Shown here: positions 51,692 through 61,684 of the stretch, in pieces
Layout: each line of letters opens with the position of its first letter
Numbering within the stretch: position 1 is the stretch's first letter
From: Trichomonas vaginalis G3
Lineage: Eukaryota; Parabasalia; Trichomonadida; Trichomonadidae
Direction of reading: 5' to 3'
DNA: 64,000 nucleotides
Assembly: GCF_026262505.1 (NCBI RefSeq)
Contig: NC_067207.1
Span: forward strand, 19,312,082 to 19,376,081
Program-made: the position numbers and the translations under genes
Notes under the pieces: generated by a model
What the model saw: only the letters and a program-made list of their open reading frames with translations
What the model was told of the DNA's origin: nothing
Databases searched by the model: none

Positions 51692-53871
51692 CTAAATATT
51701 ATTAATAATTCTATTGAAAATGTTATTGATACTGAACCTTTCTGTCAATTCATCAAGTTCTGTAGAGATTGTAACCTTCGGAACCTTTGGTTGGATGATA
51801 TCATATTCGGAAACTTCTAATGGAGGAGGATTTGTCTTCATTTCGCTTTCAAGAGCACCTATATTAGTCCTACTTTGTTCAAGCTCCATTGTAAATGCAT
51901 TGATGTCTTGTATTTCATAAGATTTTTCATTATTTTCTTGTTTTGATGCTTGTTTTCGATTCGAAACTGCACTTTCATTATATTTTTCGTTAACAATTGG
52001 TATATCCACTGTTGTTTCTTGGTTGGCGGCATCAGATAAGTAAGATCTCAGTTGTTCTGCAACAGAATTCTTTATAATCTTATTTTCGATCATTTCAATG
52101 TAATTTTTGTCCGACCAAATGTAATTTATTGGGGATCCTCTTTGGGAAATCGCTTTAAATAAATCAGAAATTTCATTTGATGATTCTAAATTCGAAATTT
52201 CGAGTTTAAATGTACGGATATAATGATTACTTAACAAAAGCTCTTTAACTTTTGTATAAATGGCCGGAGAACAGTCATGGAAACTTAAATCAACTGATGA
52301 AATGGATTTATTTGATTTTAATGACTCTAATAGCCTCTCAATGTCATTGTTATTCAATTTCTGTGTCTTTGATCCGTTTAATGTCAAAGATTTGAGATAA
52401 TAATAATTTTCCAAATAAAATGCGAATTCATTGATCAAATCATCACCAGAAGCAAAGCATCCACTTAAATCAAGTGTTTCTAGTTCAGTTGCAGACTCTA
52501 AAAGGTCGAAAAACTCCGGAAAAACTGGATTTTCTCTCCAAATCAATTTTTTGAGATTTTTCGGTTCAATATTGGAGATATTTTGATATAACAAAGTCCA
52601 CTGACTCTTATCCATCTTTGTTGATATACATCGATGTTTGGAACCGAATTAGTAACAAGTTTTACGAATCTTATAAAATTATCTTCGGAAAATTCAATAT
52701 TTTGAGCTATAATTGTCTGTAATTTTGGAGGGATCAGTTCAGCATCATTTATCAGTTTCGTACATGGATTTTTAGAGATATTTATCGATTTCAAAATTAA
52801 ATCTTTTTGAATTGTCAAAAATCCAAGGATATGACATAACTCAATGCCACATTCTTGGATGGAGAGATCTTCTATATGTGACAGAGATCCAAATAAAAGC
52901 GGCAAACTCAAATTATTCGCTCCATCTAATGAAAGAGAACGAATTGATGAGAATCCAATATCTTTATTGAAATATCTCAAGAATACTGATGTCATATCTC
53001 TCTGAAGACAGTAATTGAAGCCAAGTTTTTGAATATCAAAATTTCCAATTGATTTTGAGAGTTCTTGGATGGTATTTTTCGTAATATTGGGTTGTATAAA
53101 GATCAAATTAGGTATATTGATTTCATCGCTTTCAGATTCGACTTCTTTTATTGAAAATAAGATTTTTGAGGAAATTCCATTTAGATATATTGTTGTAACT
53201 GATGTATTTTCATATAAAAACTCTTTCATTTGGTCAGATGTCAAAACTGGTTTAGAAATGTTGAAATAAAGCGTTGAAACTCTTGTTTCTATAGCAATGG
53301 CTTGTAATAATTCATAAGTAAATTCACACTCACGATCTATAACACTGAAATCAAAAACTGTTGAAGCGCTAGTGCAAATAACATCTAAGAATTCACAAAT
53401 TTCATCTGGAGGAACTTTTTGATTGTTAAAACATAATGCTCGAAATCTGTTTGTAAGAGATCGATAATGTCTTGTAATATCAGTTAAATTTGGAAATATT
53501 GTTTCGATTTTTGGGAAATTTTGAGGTAAAATAATGCTTTTCAGTTGATTTATAATCAATGATATGAAAGCTATAGCTACATCAGATTGTATATCAATTG
53601 TTGTGGTAGAAAATTTAAAAGTTGTTGAATCTTGGGATTGGAATGTAATTTGATTTAAATTGAAGTAGGAATCACAGAAAGTTTGAGTCAAAGCACGTGA
53701 TATTTCTTTAGGTTTGAAAAAATATAGATGACTTTCGTTTGCATAAAGTAATTTTTGTTGAAATTTGCCATTTCCTCTTGAAACATCAACCATTATGCAT
53801 GCAAAAGGAGAATTTATTTCTGGGAAGACAATAGGACTAATTAAGTTTAAATGATCAGCAGATACACACAT
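51692..53871 (-). pseudogene. CARMIL-like PH/LRR gene with one frameshift
   Basis: Two minus-strand frames overlap at 52543-52615. The first (442 codons from MCVSADHLNLISPIVFPE) has a PH-like start (QQKLLYANESHLYFFKP) and LRR segments (SIRSLSLDGANNLSLPLL, LKSINISKNPC). The second continues the LRRs (LETLDLSGCFASGDD, YLKSLTLNGSK) and ends in a charged tail. The sequence runs from VPNIDVYQQ in one frame to DKSQWTLLYQNISN in the other, so one indel in an AAAG run near 52613 separates them. No intron signals are present. It is related in layout to the 21674-25597 gene but lacks the PPPKK tail. A real pseudogene and a sequence error are both possible. Confidence 0.65.
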
Positions 53872-53904
53872 TTTATAAAAAATTGAAAAGAAAAAAATAA
53901 AAAG

Positions 53905-53976
53905 TGGGTGAACCGTGAATCGAACACGGATCTATTGAGCCACAATCAACAATACTAACCATTATACCATTCACCC
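53905..53976 (-). tRNA. tRNA-His (GTG)
   Basis: The minus strand folds as a full cloverleaf: acceptor GGGTGAA/TTCACCC with discriminator A, D-arm with GGTTAG, anticodon arm GTTGA-TTGTGGC-TCAAT giving anticodon GTG, and T-arm CCGTG-TTCGATT-CACGG. There is a C on the plus strand at 53977, so a templated G-1 is possible. The 72-base gene lies 34 bases from the CARMIL-like gene start. No intron is present. Confidence 0.95.
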
Positions 53977-53979
53977 CTT

Positions 53980-54579
53980 ACATTTGTTTCATTTATTTTA
54001 ATTTATCATAAAAAGCTAAAGATCTTCTCTGATATCAAATGACTTATGATTTTCTTTTACGTGGAAGAAAATTTCATGATTTACCATATCCCGTTAGATA
54101 TCCCTATGCCCTTATCTTTAATTAATATTCTTCTATTATCACATTTCATTTTTTAAATTTCATGATTAATGTTTCATATCATTGCCATCATTATTCATTA
54201 TTCATGTATTAATGCGTTTTCGTTTGTAATTGAATGCAATCCGATATATTTGTTTCTATTGAGCATATTAATTTCTTATGTTTTTTCATATAATCTCCTG
54301 AAAATAGATATTTGTGTTATGCTCTATCAAGTTCAGCTTCACTTTCTTGTCGATATTTATCGTATTCAAAACAGCGTTATTTTTTATAAAATTGAAAACT
54401 CTTACAAAATAATTTTAATAAAATTGTACTCTTTGTATTAAATAATTTAATAATGAAAAATGTACGTTTGAAATTCTGATTAAAAAATCCGATGAAAAAA
54501 AATTGTTTAATCCTTTTTGTATTCTTTGAATGACCTCATTGGATAAAATTTTGCATCAAATTGCTTTTCAATTTTTCAA
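53980..54579. other. Gene-free spacer between tRNA-His and the kinase
   Basis: About 600 bases of AT-rich DNA. A 90-codon frame at 54169 is hydrophobic and Ile/Tyr-rich as expected from composition and is not called. TTTTCAATTTTTCAA directly before the kinase ATG is the likely promoter area. Confidence 0.45.
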
Positions 54580-55638
54580 ATGAACCTTGAACGCCCTGTA
54601 CCGTTAAATCCCAAAGGCTATATATTGGATAAATTTATTGCCGAAGGTGGTTTTTCGGAGGTATGGCTGGGAAGACATGAAGAATCAAACACCCAAGTTG
54701 CGATTAAAGTATTTTATAAGAGAACAATGGACTCAAAAATTAAGCTGAACGATTTCAAGAATGAAGTTCATATACATAAGCAGCTATTACACCCGTTTTT
54801 AGTTCGATTCTACGAAACACTTGAAAATTGCTTTTACTATTATATTATAATGGAATTTTTGCCAGGAAAAACTTTAAAGCAAATGATTGTAGATAAATCC
54901 TCAATCGAAGATAACACGCTCAGAACATGGGCGGTTCAATTTTTGATGGCCATTGATTATTTGCATACGATTCCACAGGTTTGTCACATGGATCTCAAAG
55001 CTTCCAACTTAATAGTTGATAGTGACAATAATATTCGATTAATTGATTTTGGAATTAGCAGACCAATCACGAATAATACGGTACAAAATGACAAACAAGG
55101 AACTTTATATTATTTTGCTCCAGAAAGATTCAATGAAGAAACAGTAACAACCAAGGTTGATATTTGGAGTTTTGGAGTGATTTTATATTATATGTTCTCA
55201 AAAACTCTCCCGTTCAGTGGAGAAAGTCCAGCTGAGACAGCACAACTGATAAAGAACTCAGAACCATGTTATTTAGATGAAATTCCTCAAGATATAACTG
55301 ACCTTATTAAATCTTGTTTGATTAAAGATCCAGCCTCTAGAATCAGTATGGAACAGATAAAGAAGATCCATTGGGTATCTGAAATATACTCAGAAATGCA
55401 AGGTAAATGTGGAGATATGGGAGCTCTTAATTCTACGAATCAAAAGTTTATAAGCATCTTGCGAGTACTTGAACAAGATAGTTCCTGTTCTAATCCTGGT
55501 TCTATCCGTCTTAGAAAGCGATCAACTGCAATGAGAAGAATTAGCTCTTCTGGTCGTTTTAAAGTTATTGATTATAAGTTAGCTAACTTTGGTTCTTCGC
55601 CAAATTTCTTTAACAACTCTCCAGAAGAAGAACAATAA
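54580..55638 (+). CDS. Serine/threonine protein kinase (CAMK/AMPK-like catalytic domain)
   Basis: The 352-residue protein has a kinase domain from about residue 14 to 268: glycine loop AEGGFSEVWLG, VAIK with Lys43, helix C Glu62, catalytic loop HMDLKASN (His136, Asp138, Asn143), DFG at 156-158, and APE at 180-182. HMD in place of HRD removes the Arg that binds activation-loop phosphate, so activity may not need loop phosphorylation. The Gly-Thr-Leu before the APE is standard. The C-terminal 80 residues are Ser/Arg-rich (SIRLRKRSTAMRRISSSGR) with likely phosphosites. It should be active; the substrate is unknown. Confidence 0.9.
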   Translation: MNLERPVPLNPKGYILDKFIAEGGFSEVWLGRHEESNTQVAIKVFYKRTMDSKIKLNDFKNEVHIHKQLLHPFLVRFYETLENCFYYYIIMEFLPGKTLKQMIVDKSSIEDNTLRTWAVQFLMAIDYLHTIPQVCHMDLKASNLIVDSDNNIRLIDFGISRPITNNTVQNDKQGTLYYFAPERFNEETVTTKVDIWSFGVILYYMFSKTLPFSGESPAETAQLIKNSEPCYLDEIPQDITDLIKSCLIKDPASRISMEQIKKIHWVSEIYSEMQGKCGDMGALNSTNQKFISILRVLEQDSSCSNPGSIRLRKRSTAMRRISSSGRFKVIDYKLANFGSSPNFFNNSPEEEQ

Positions 55639-56587
55639 TAATATTCAATTTAGTAAATTGTTTTTATGCATCTGTCCATTAGAATACTATTATAAATATT
55701 ATTTCCTTTCTATCTTCATTCATAGATGTGAATCATCGATTATTTTTTGCAAAATTATCTTCACTACATTATGTTATGGAAGAAAAACATGCATGGAATA
55801 ATGGGAATTGAATTAATATGATTAAAACTGTAATTAATTGATTACTATTTTGTCACCGAAATCTTTCAATTTTGAAATTGTATAATATTAATTCATAATT
55901 TCCGAAAATTTATATTAATCATATTGAGTGAAGTTCTGTAATATGAAAGATTTTCTTGAACGCATATTCATTGTGAATTGTTAATACACAATTGAGAGGT
56001 CATGAGTTCAGAAAAGAAATTAAGGTGAAACTGGACTAATAAAGCGTATCAAATGGTCTCCATTTACCAATTTAAATATTTAATAATCAAAGTATTTATT
56101 TATTCGTCGAATTGCTTCATTTTAAAGGAAAACATGCTAATTTATTCATTTAATAGTGGTTTTTATAATAGGAAGAATCTATTATAAAAATAATAGAAAG
56201 AAAACTCTTTTACATTAAACCGGGCAAATTATAATATACAGTATATCACGAGCATTATTATCTTAAAAATTATAATTATATAATTGAATCAAATTCAATA
56301 AGAACCCAGCCAATTCAATTTTCTATTTCTTTCAAAAAATAAACTTTTCAGTGATTCAAGTGATTAGACATTCCGGAAATAAATTGATGCGGCAATGTGA
56401 CTGTTCTAAAAAACATAAAATCAAATTTAACTTTTCATGAGTTTTCAGATGTTTCAATACATCTGAACAACTTATAGCGGATACTATTATTGTTCTCTAT
56501 ATTTGCAATAAGTTTTCACTAATTTCATTTCGAAATCTTTCTATATTGAAATAATTCACAATTACATTTTCTGAGAGACTGACATTC
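55639..56587. other. Gene-free spacer
   Basis: About 950 bases of AT-rich DNA between the kinase and the first Myb gene. No gene, RNA or clear repeat was seen. Confidence 0.5.
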
Positions 56588-56592
56588 TCATT
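56588..56592 (+). promoter_or_regulatory. Initiator-like motif before the first Myb gene
   Basis: TCATT in the context CTCATTTTCAGAT ends 7 bases before the ATG at 56600. It matches the trichomonad initiator TCAYW. Confidence 0.55.
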
Positions 56593-56599
56593 TTCAGAT

Positions 56600-57112
56600 A
56601 TGCAGCAGAGCATTAATGAACAGACTGAGGAAACTTATAATAAGCCAATCCTTCAATCTGCACAGATGCGTAGGGTTAAAAACAAATTTACAATGAGTGA
56701 GGATGCAGCGCTTCAAAGTCTCGTAAAAAAGTATGGAGATGCCGATTGGTCAGCAATTGCAAATGCTTTAAGAACTAAAAACTCACGTCAATGCCATGAT
56801 AGATGGTTTTATTACCTCAGCCCGAAGCTAAACAGAAACCCATTCACCGAAGAAGAAGACAATAAACTTATTCAATTGGAAAAGAAATATGGACAACATT
56901 GGGTTAAAATCGCCAAACACTTCTCAGGAAGAACAGATACTCAAATTAAAAATAGATGGAATGTTATTAAGAGAAGATTAGAAAATGATAGACCAATAAT
57001 GACAACAACCTATATTAACCAAGCAGAGAATCCTTTTGACTATAATCCACAACAACTCTTTTGGGATGCACAGAATCTTTTCCAATTTTCTCAGATGACA
57101 GCACAATATTGA
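56600..57112 (+). CDS. Two-repeat Myb transcription factor, copy A
   Basis: The 170-residue protein has two Myb repeats: KFTMSEDAALQSLVKKYG with W50 and RQCHDRWFYYLSP (residues 29-75), then PFTEEEDNKLIQLEKKYG with W101 and RTDTQIKNRW (81-120). It matches the R2R3 type found in many copies in trichomonads, some of which control adhesin genes. The short C-terminal tail is Gln/Asn/Phe-rich (FDYNPQQLFWDAQNLFQF). It is arranged tail-to-tail with a close paralogue at 57916-58458. Confidence 0.92.
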   Translation: MQQSINEQTEETYNKPILQSAQMRRVKNKFTMSEDAALQSLVKKYGDADWSAIANALRTKNSRQCHDRWFYYLSPKLNRNPFTEEEDNKLIQLEKKYGQHWVKIAKHFSGRTDTQIKNRWNVIKRRLENDRPIMTTTYINQAENPFDYNPQQLFWDAQNLFQFSQMTAQY

Positions 57113-57915
57113 AAGAGCTGATGTGAAAATTGATAATGATGATGTAATTTTCAATATTGAAGTTTCAAATTTAACTTCCCTATTTTTGTGTGATAAATAA
57201 ATGTTTCTTATATGATTGTAAATGATATAGGGGGATTTATATCATCGATCAAATAATATTATATGAGAACTGACTGGATTGCACAATTTATCCTCCTTCA
57301 AATTCAAATTTAACTTGCAAAATAATGATTAGATATGTGCGGGAGTACGAAATATGCAATAAAATTTGATCGATTACTCAAAACAATAAAAAAATTGAAG
57401 AAATTTCATGATAATCTAAGAAAAATCAATTGCAATTCGAATATCTTGAAGACAAATAATTTAATTAGCATAGCAATAAGATTTAATTTTTTACATTATT
57501 GATTCAGAAACGCAAAATTCGATTATCTAATAAGAAAATATGAATATTCTATCATATCTAATGCTAATTATGATATATTCTTAATTACATCGGCGCGTCA
57601 TTATTCGGTCGATCTTTCTCAAAATCAAAAATTCGATTGGATTTTTTCAATGAGATTTGGGTTAATTCAAAATTATTGTAATACGAATAAATTGGATATA
57701 TCAATTCATTAGAGTATAACAATGGAATTCCCACAAAAATTAGGACTTTAATACAGGGAATTAAATTATCCGATTATCAAAACTGAAAATAGTACGATAT
57801 AAGATAGATATTTAGAGGTATTAGGATAATATAAATCATATTGCTTATTAAATTAATACAGTTTATAAATAAAACAGGAAGAAACAACATAAAAAAGGCA
57901 TTGTTCTTTAAAATC
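57113..57915. other. Convergent spacer between the two Myb genes
   Basis: About 800 bases of AT-rich sequence that must hold both 3' ends. No gene, RNA or repeat was recognised, and no inverted repeat linking the two Myb genes beyond the coding regions was seen. Confidence 0.5.
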
Positions 57916-58458
57916 TCAAAATACAGATGCAAAAGGATCATCTATTTGATCTACTCCTTCGAGTTCAAATAGATTATCAAACATTCTTTGAGAAATTGGA
58001 TCAGAATTTTGTGTTATAACTTGCTGCGATTGTGGAATAATATTTTGTGTTGGGTTCAATATAGTTGGAATATTAATAGATTTTTCACTTTCTAGCCTTC
58101 TTTTAAGAACATTCCATCTGTTTTTGATCTGGGTATCTGTCCTTCCTGAAAAATGTTTTGATATACGAACCCAGTGCTGTCCATATTTCTTTTCAAGTTT
58201 AATAAGTTTTTGATCTTCATCTTCTGTGAATGGTCCGCGATTCAACTTCGGACTTAAATAATAAAACCATCTATCATGGCACTGTCTAGCATTTTTAGAT
58301 CTAAGAATCTGCGAAATAGTGGACCAATCGCTTTCTCCGTACTTCTTTACAAGCATTTGAAGTTTTGCGTCTTCATTGATGGTAAACTTGTTCTTTCCGC
58401 GGCGTGTTTGATCTGTACGTGAAACGATCTTTGATTCTACCAGTTTGTCACTTGACAT
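57916..58458 (-). CDS. Two-repeat Myb transcription factor, copy B
   Basis: The 180-residue protein has KFTINEDAKLQMLVKKYG with W45 and RQCHDRWFYYLSP (residues 24-70), then PFTEDEDQKLIKLEKKYG with W96 and RTDTQIKNRW (76-115). The Myb core is closely similar to copy A, and many positions are identical, while the N- and C-termini differ (C-terminus FDNLFELEGVDQIDDPFA is acidic and hydrophobic, like an activation motif). The pair therefore keeps DNA binding and differs in effector regions. Confidence 0.92.
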   Translation of the reverse strand: MSSDKLVESKIVSRTDQTRRGKNKFTINEDAKLQMLVKKYGESDWSTISQILRSKNARQCHDRWFYYLSPKLNRGPFTEDEDQKLIKLEKKYGQHWVRISKHFSGRTDTQIKNRWNVLKRRLESEKSINIPTILNPTQNIIPQSQQVITQNSDPISQRMFDNLFELEGVDQIDDPFASVF

Positions 58459-58464
58459 TGGAAA

Positions 58465-58474
58465 TATGAAATGA
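58465..58474 (-). promoter_or_regulatory. Initiator-like motifs before Myb copy B
   Basis: On the minus strand the sequence reads TCATTTCATATTTCCA directly before the ATG. It holds two overlapping TCAYW-like initiators 6 to 16 bases upstream. Confidence 0.5.
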
Positions 58475-59666
58475 TTTTATACAAGAAATAACCTTCTGAA
58501 TTTTCCACATTGAAAAAAATTCTTGATTAAGATGCATTGAAATAATTCAATATGATTTTAAAAGTTATGAAAAGTCAGTATAATGTATTCATTAAAATGG
58601 GTATATATTGATAAATAAGATTATGTAATTTTTGATTAATTAGATATTTGAATTAGCATTGAAACAGACCTCAAATTTTCACCTTTCAGTTCTCAATTGG
58701 TTATTACTAGTTATACCAAAAATATTGATTTTATGTGTATCCAACAGTGTTTTAAAATATTGACTTTTAATAATAATTGAAAGATTATATATTTTGTATG
58801 GATTGACGGTTTGATATAGAAATTTTTGTGAACTTCAAATCTCTTACTACACAAATATTGAGAGGGGTTTTCAATATTCAAAATCTTTTATTCTTTTCTT
58901 TTTATTAATATATATTATTTTAAGAATGGCAATGGATTTATGGTTTTAAACGCCATCTCAGCATTATAAAATTTGATTTTCATAATGAATTTTGATTTGA
59001 GCCATTTTATTGAAGAAAAGCAATTATTTCTTATCAATTATATTAGAGATTAGGTAGTGGAATAATTTACCAAACTTTGGCTTCTTTATTCGTCCATATA
59101 AATTCACTAAATTGCTTCATTCAAAATTTCGCAATCCAAAACTTTTCTTCTTTTCTGTTTATGAGAAATGCATTAATAAAAATGAAATCTTGATTAGCTC
59201 TCTGAAAAATATAAAATTTGAGGATCATGATGCATTCAAAAATTAAATGAGTCAAATTTGAAAACACCTTTTATCATTGGGTGTTTGTGTTATAATGAAA
59301 GGGTAATATTTTTTATTAACAAGTACATTCAAATTTCTAAAGCATTCAAAAAAATATATTGGAAAAATGCTTTATCTGAAAATTTAGTAGATATAGTTGG
59401 CGCTATATTACAATTTGAGAAATAAAGTAGGATTTTGTTTTAATTGTATTGAACTAATGCAGAATCAGTAGAGAAGAAAATATGAAAAAAAAAGATTTGG
59501 ATAAAAATAGTAAATTACAATAGAATATGCAATCCAGACACAAATGGATATTTGTTTTACTTTGGGAGCTCCTCGATTTTCTTATCATTACCTAACCATT
59601 TGGGAAGAAACAAATAATAGTATATTTTATTAATTATAAATAATTTTATAAATAAATTAATGTAAA
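58475..59666. other. Gene-free spacer before tRNA-Glu
   Basis: About 1.2 kb of AT-rich DNA with no supported gene, RNA or repeat. Confidence 0.5.
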
Positions 59667-59738
59667 TCCGATATCGTTCAGCGGTTAGGATATGTGGTTT
59701 TCATCCACAGGATCGGGGTTCGACTCCCCGTATCGGAA
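59667..59738 (+). tRNA. tRNA-Glu (TTC)
   Basis: A full cloverleaf is present: acceptor TCCGATA/TATCGGA with discriminator A, D-arm with CAGCGGTTAGG (A-box), anticodon arm TGTGG-TTTTCAT-CCACA giving TTC, and T-arm CGGGG-TTCGACT-CCCCG (B-box). The gene is 72 bases, has no intron and is followed by a T-run at 59745-59753 that suits RNA polymerase III termination. Confidence 0.97.
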
Positions 59739-59940
59739 AAATTTTTGATTTTTTTTTCATTTTTGGCAATCATAACTCAATGAACTTCTTTTTGTAATTA
59801 ATATGAAATTTGATTTACCCACAACAAAGAGGAACACCTTAATCAGTTTGTAATTCATTAAGGGCTATCAAAGTAAAGTTCCAAAAAAATATTTTCTAAA
59901 AATGTAATAAAAAAACAATACTTTATATTAGAATATCATA

Positions 59941-61089
59941 TCACAATGACGGAAGTTTTGGAGGAGAGTTTAAACCAGTGATTGGAGGTAAGCCTGTTAT
60001 CGTACCTGATTTATTAAGTTTAGGCTTCGAAACTTGTGGAACCATTTGATTTCTGAAATTGCTCAGGAGTTTTTCTGAAGAAGAAGGTTTAATATAATAA
60101 CCTCTCTTCTCAATAGGTGAAGAAGTCTGATTTACTGCTTCAGCCTTTGTAACCCATGGCAATGGATCAAAGGCCAAACCTTCTGGTTTAGTTCCTGGAT
60201 TGAAAACTAAAATTCCACTCTTATTAGTGTTTTGGCCGCAGTAATTTGAAGCGGAAAACACAGTTATGCAAAGCTTGTTGAGAGAATATCTAACACCCTC
60301 GTTAACGCATTCATGTCCGCGAACAATTAATTCTAAACCTGAATTTCTCAGGAAAGAGTTCAACGCATTTTGACCAAATAAGTATCCAACGCCTCTAGGA
60401 GAGGACATATAAAGTGGAATATTATCAAATGGATCTGACCAGGTGAGTTCTGTTGCGACTTCATCATCCATTATCGGACCTGGTCGTTTTATATTCTGAA
60501 TATCATCTAATTTCTGAATGGATGGACCTACACCACCATGTATGCATAAAGCGTATTTGTCAATGATCGCTGCATATGGCATTTGGTTAAATGCGTTATT
60601 GACCCACTTAGCAATATCAGGCGTTCTCCATTCCTCTATTGCTGAATTTATGAAACATTCTTTGAACTGAGTATCTTGCCACTCATGATTGCCTCTTAAT
60701 ACATATACTTGATTTGGATACATAATTTTTAAAGAAAAAATGAGAACTAGTACTTCCATTGAAAAGTCGCCTCTATCAACAAGGTCACCAAGGAAAATAT
60801 ATTTCCTGAGTGGAGGAAAACCGTTAAAATGAAAAATTCTCAGTAAATCGATGAGCTGTCCATGAATATCACCTAAAACAATGCATGGTGACTGAATCTC
60901 AAGAACTGTTTTCTCTAACTTGAATAAGTTCGCTGCTTGTTTTAATATTGATCTGAGAGTATCGATTCTTGGAACGAATATCTTGAGTTTTAATTCCTTC
61001 CTGCAATAGGCATCCATCTTGTCTTCGTATTCATTTTGATAAAATCTGATTATATCTGGGATTTCATCAACTGGAAGATCTTTAAACAT
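59941..61089 (-). CDS. PP1/PP2A-family serine/threonine phosphatase
   Basis: The 382-residue protein carries all metal-binding signature blocks of the PPP family: GDIHGQ (Asp74, His76), GDLVDRG (Asp102), RGNHE (Asn134, His135), HGG (His184), and RGHE (His259), followed by VFSASNYC. The catalytic core spans about residues 40-305. The N-terminal 40 residues and the C-terminal tail (about 305-382, ending GLNSPPKLPSL, with Ser/Pro/Lys) differ from PP1 and PP2A and may carry targeting information. An SAPNYCG-like segment is present as SASNYCG. It should be active. The subfamily is uncertain. Confidence 0.93.
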   Translation of the reverse strand: MFKDLPVDEIPDIIRFYQNEYEDKMDAYCRKELKLKIFVPRIDTLRSILKQAANLFKLEKTVLEIQSPCIVLGDIHGQLIDLLRIFHFNGFPPLRKYIFLGDLVDRGDFSMEVLVLIFSLKIMYPNQVYVLRGNHEWQDTQFKECFINSAIEEWRTPDIAKWVNNAFNQMPYAAIIDKYALCIHGGVGPSIQKLDDIQNIKRPGPIMDDEVATELTWSDPFDNIPLYMSSPRGVGYLFGQNALNSFLRNSGLELIVRGHECVNEGVRYSLNKLCITVFSASNYCGQNTNKSGILVFNPGTKPEGLAFDPLPWVTKAEAVNQTSSPIEKRGYYIKPSSSEKLLSNFRNQMVPQVSKPKLNKSGTITGLPPITGLNSPPKLPSL

Positions 61090-61478
61090 TAATTTTTTCT
61101 AAATGCTCCGCACATTGAAAAAAAAATATTTTTGTATGTATTCTCAATTGAAATTTAATGTGATTATCTGATTTATAGCTATTTGCGAACGAAATTACTG
61201 GAATTTTATGAAAACAGATATTTTTAATAACTTCGATAATATGACTTAACCAAGCAAGTTATTTCAATATTATAATAAAAATATAATTCTTATCTCAATC
61301 CATTCAAATATGTAAAGCAACAAAAATTGGATTTTTATGTTATTGTATTGTTTGTATGTTATATAATCTATTTATTTAAAATAAAATTAAAATCACGTTA
61401 TTTTTGACACTTTTTTCCTATGGTTATTTCTTGAAATTACTAGTGGATTGTGCAGGATTAGAATAATTGCCTTAAATT
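61090..61478. other. Spacer between phosphatase gene and element 2
   Basis: About 390 bases of AT-rich DNA. The phosphatase start (61089) is preceded on its strand by GGAGCATTTAGAAAAAATTA with no clear initiator. Nothing else is visible before the poly-A at the element 2 tip. Confidence 0.45.
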
Positions 61479-61501
61479 AAAAAAAAAAAAAAAAAAAAAA
61501 A

Positions 61502-61640
61502 GGCAGTGGGGCTTCCAGGCACTTCGTGCCCTCTAGCCCTGAAGATGTTTAGTATAACTTTGTCCGGACAAGTAAGGGTCTATCGTCGCTACAGGAAAAG
61601 TTACAGGCGTTCCAAGGAAGTATACTTTGAGAAGCCTTTT
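61502..61640. repeat. Left terminus and subterminal block of element 2
   Basis: Reading inward there is AGGCAGTGGGGCTTCCAGG, then the hairpin GGCAC-TTC-GTGCC (61518-61530), CTCTAGCCCT, and from 61552 the 89-base block shared with 17139-17228 (reverse complement). The poly-A at 61479-61501 borders the host. Confidence 0.85.
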
Positions 61641-61684
61641 TCTGTCACTTTTCAGGGAAAAAACATTTTTATTATTATATATAA

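Noticed and set aside
54169-54441. 90-codon frame with apparent membrane segments
   Set aside because: Ile/Tyr/Leu/Phe content is what AT-rich DNA gives by chance, and there is no repeat, motif or initiator to support it.
18959-61478. The 42.5-kb host segment as cargo of one giant element between the two termini
   Set aside because: Both termini face the host segment with their outer tips (poly-T/poly-A outward), so each belongs to the flanking DNA, and the segment contains ordinary host genes and tRNAs.
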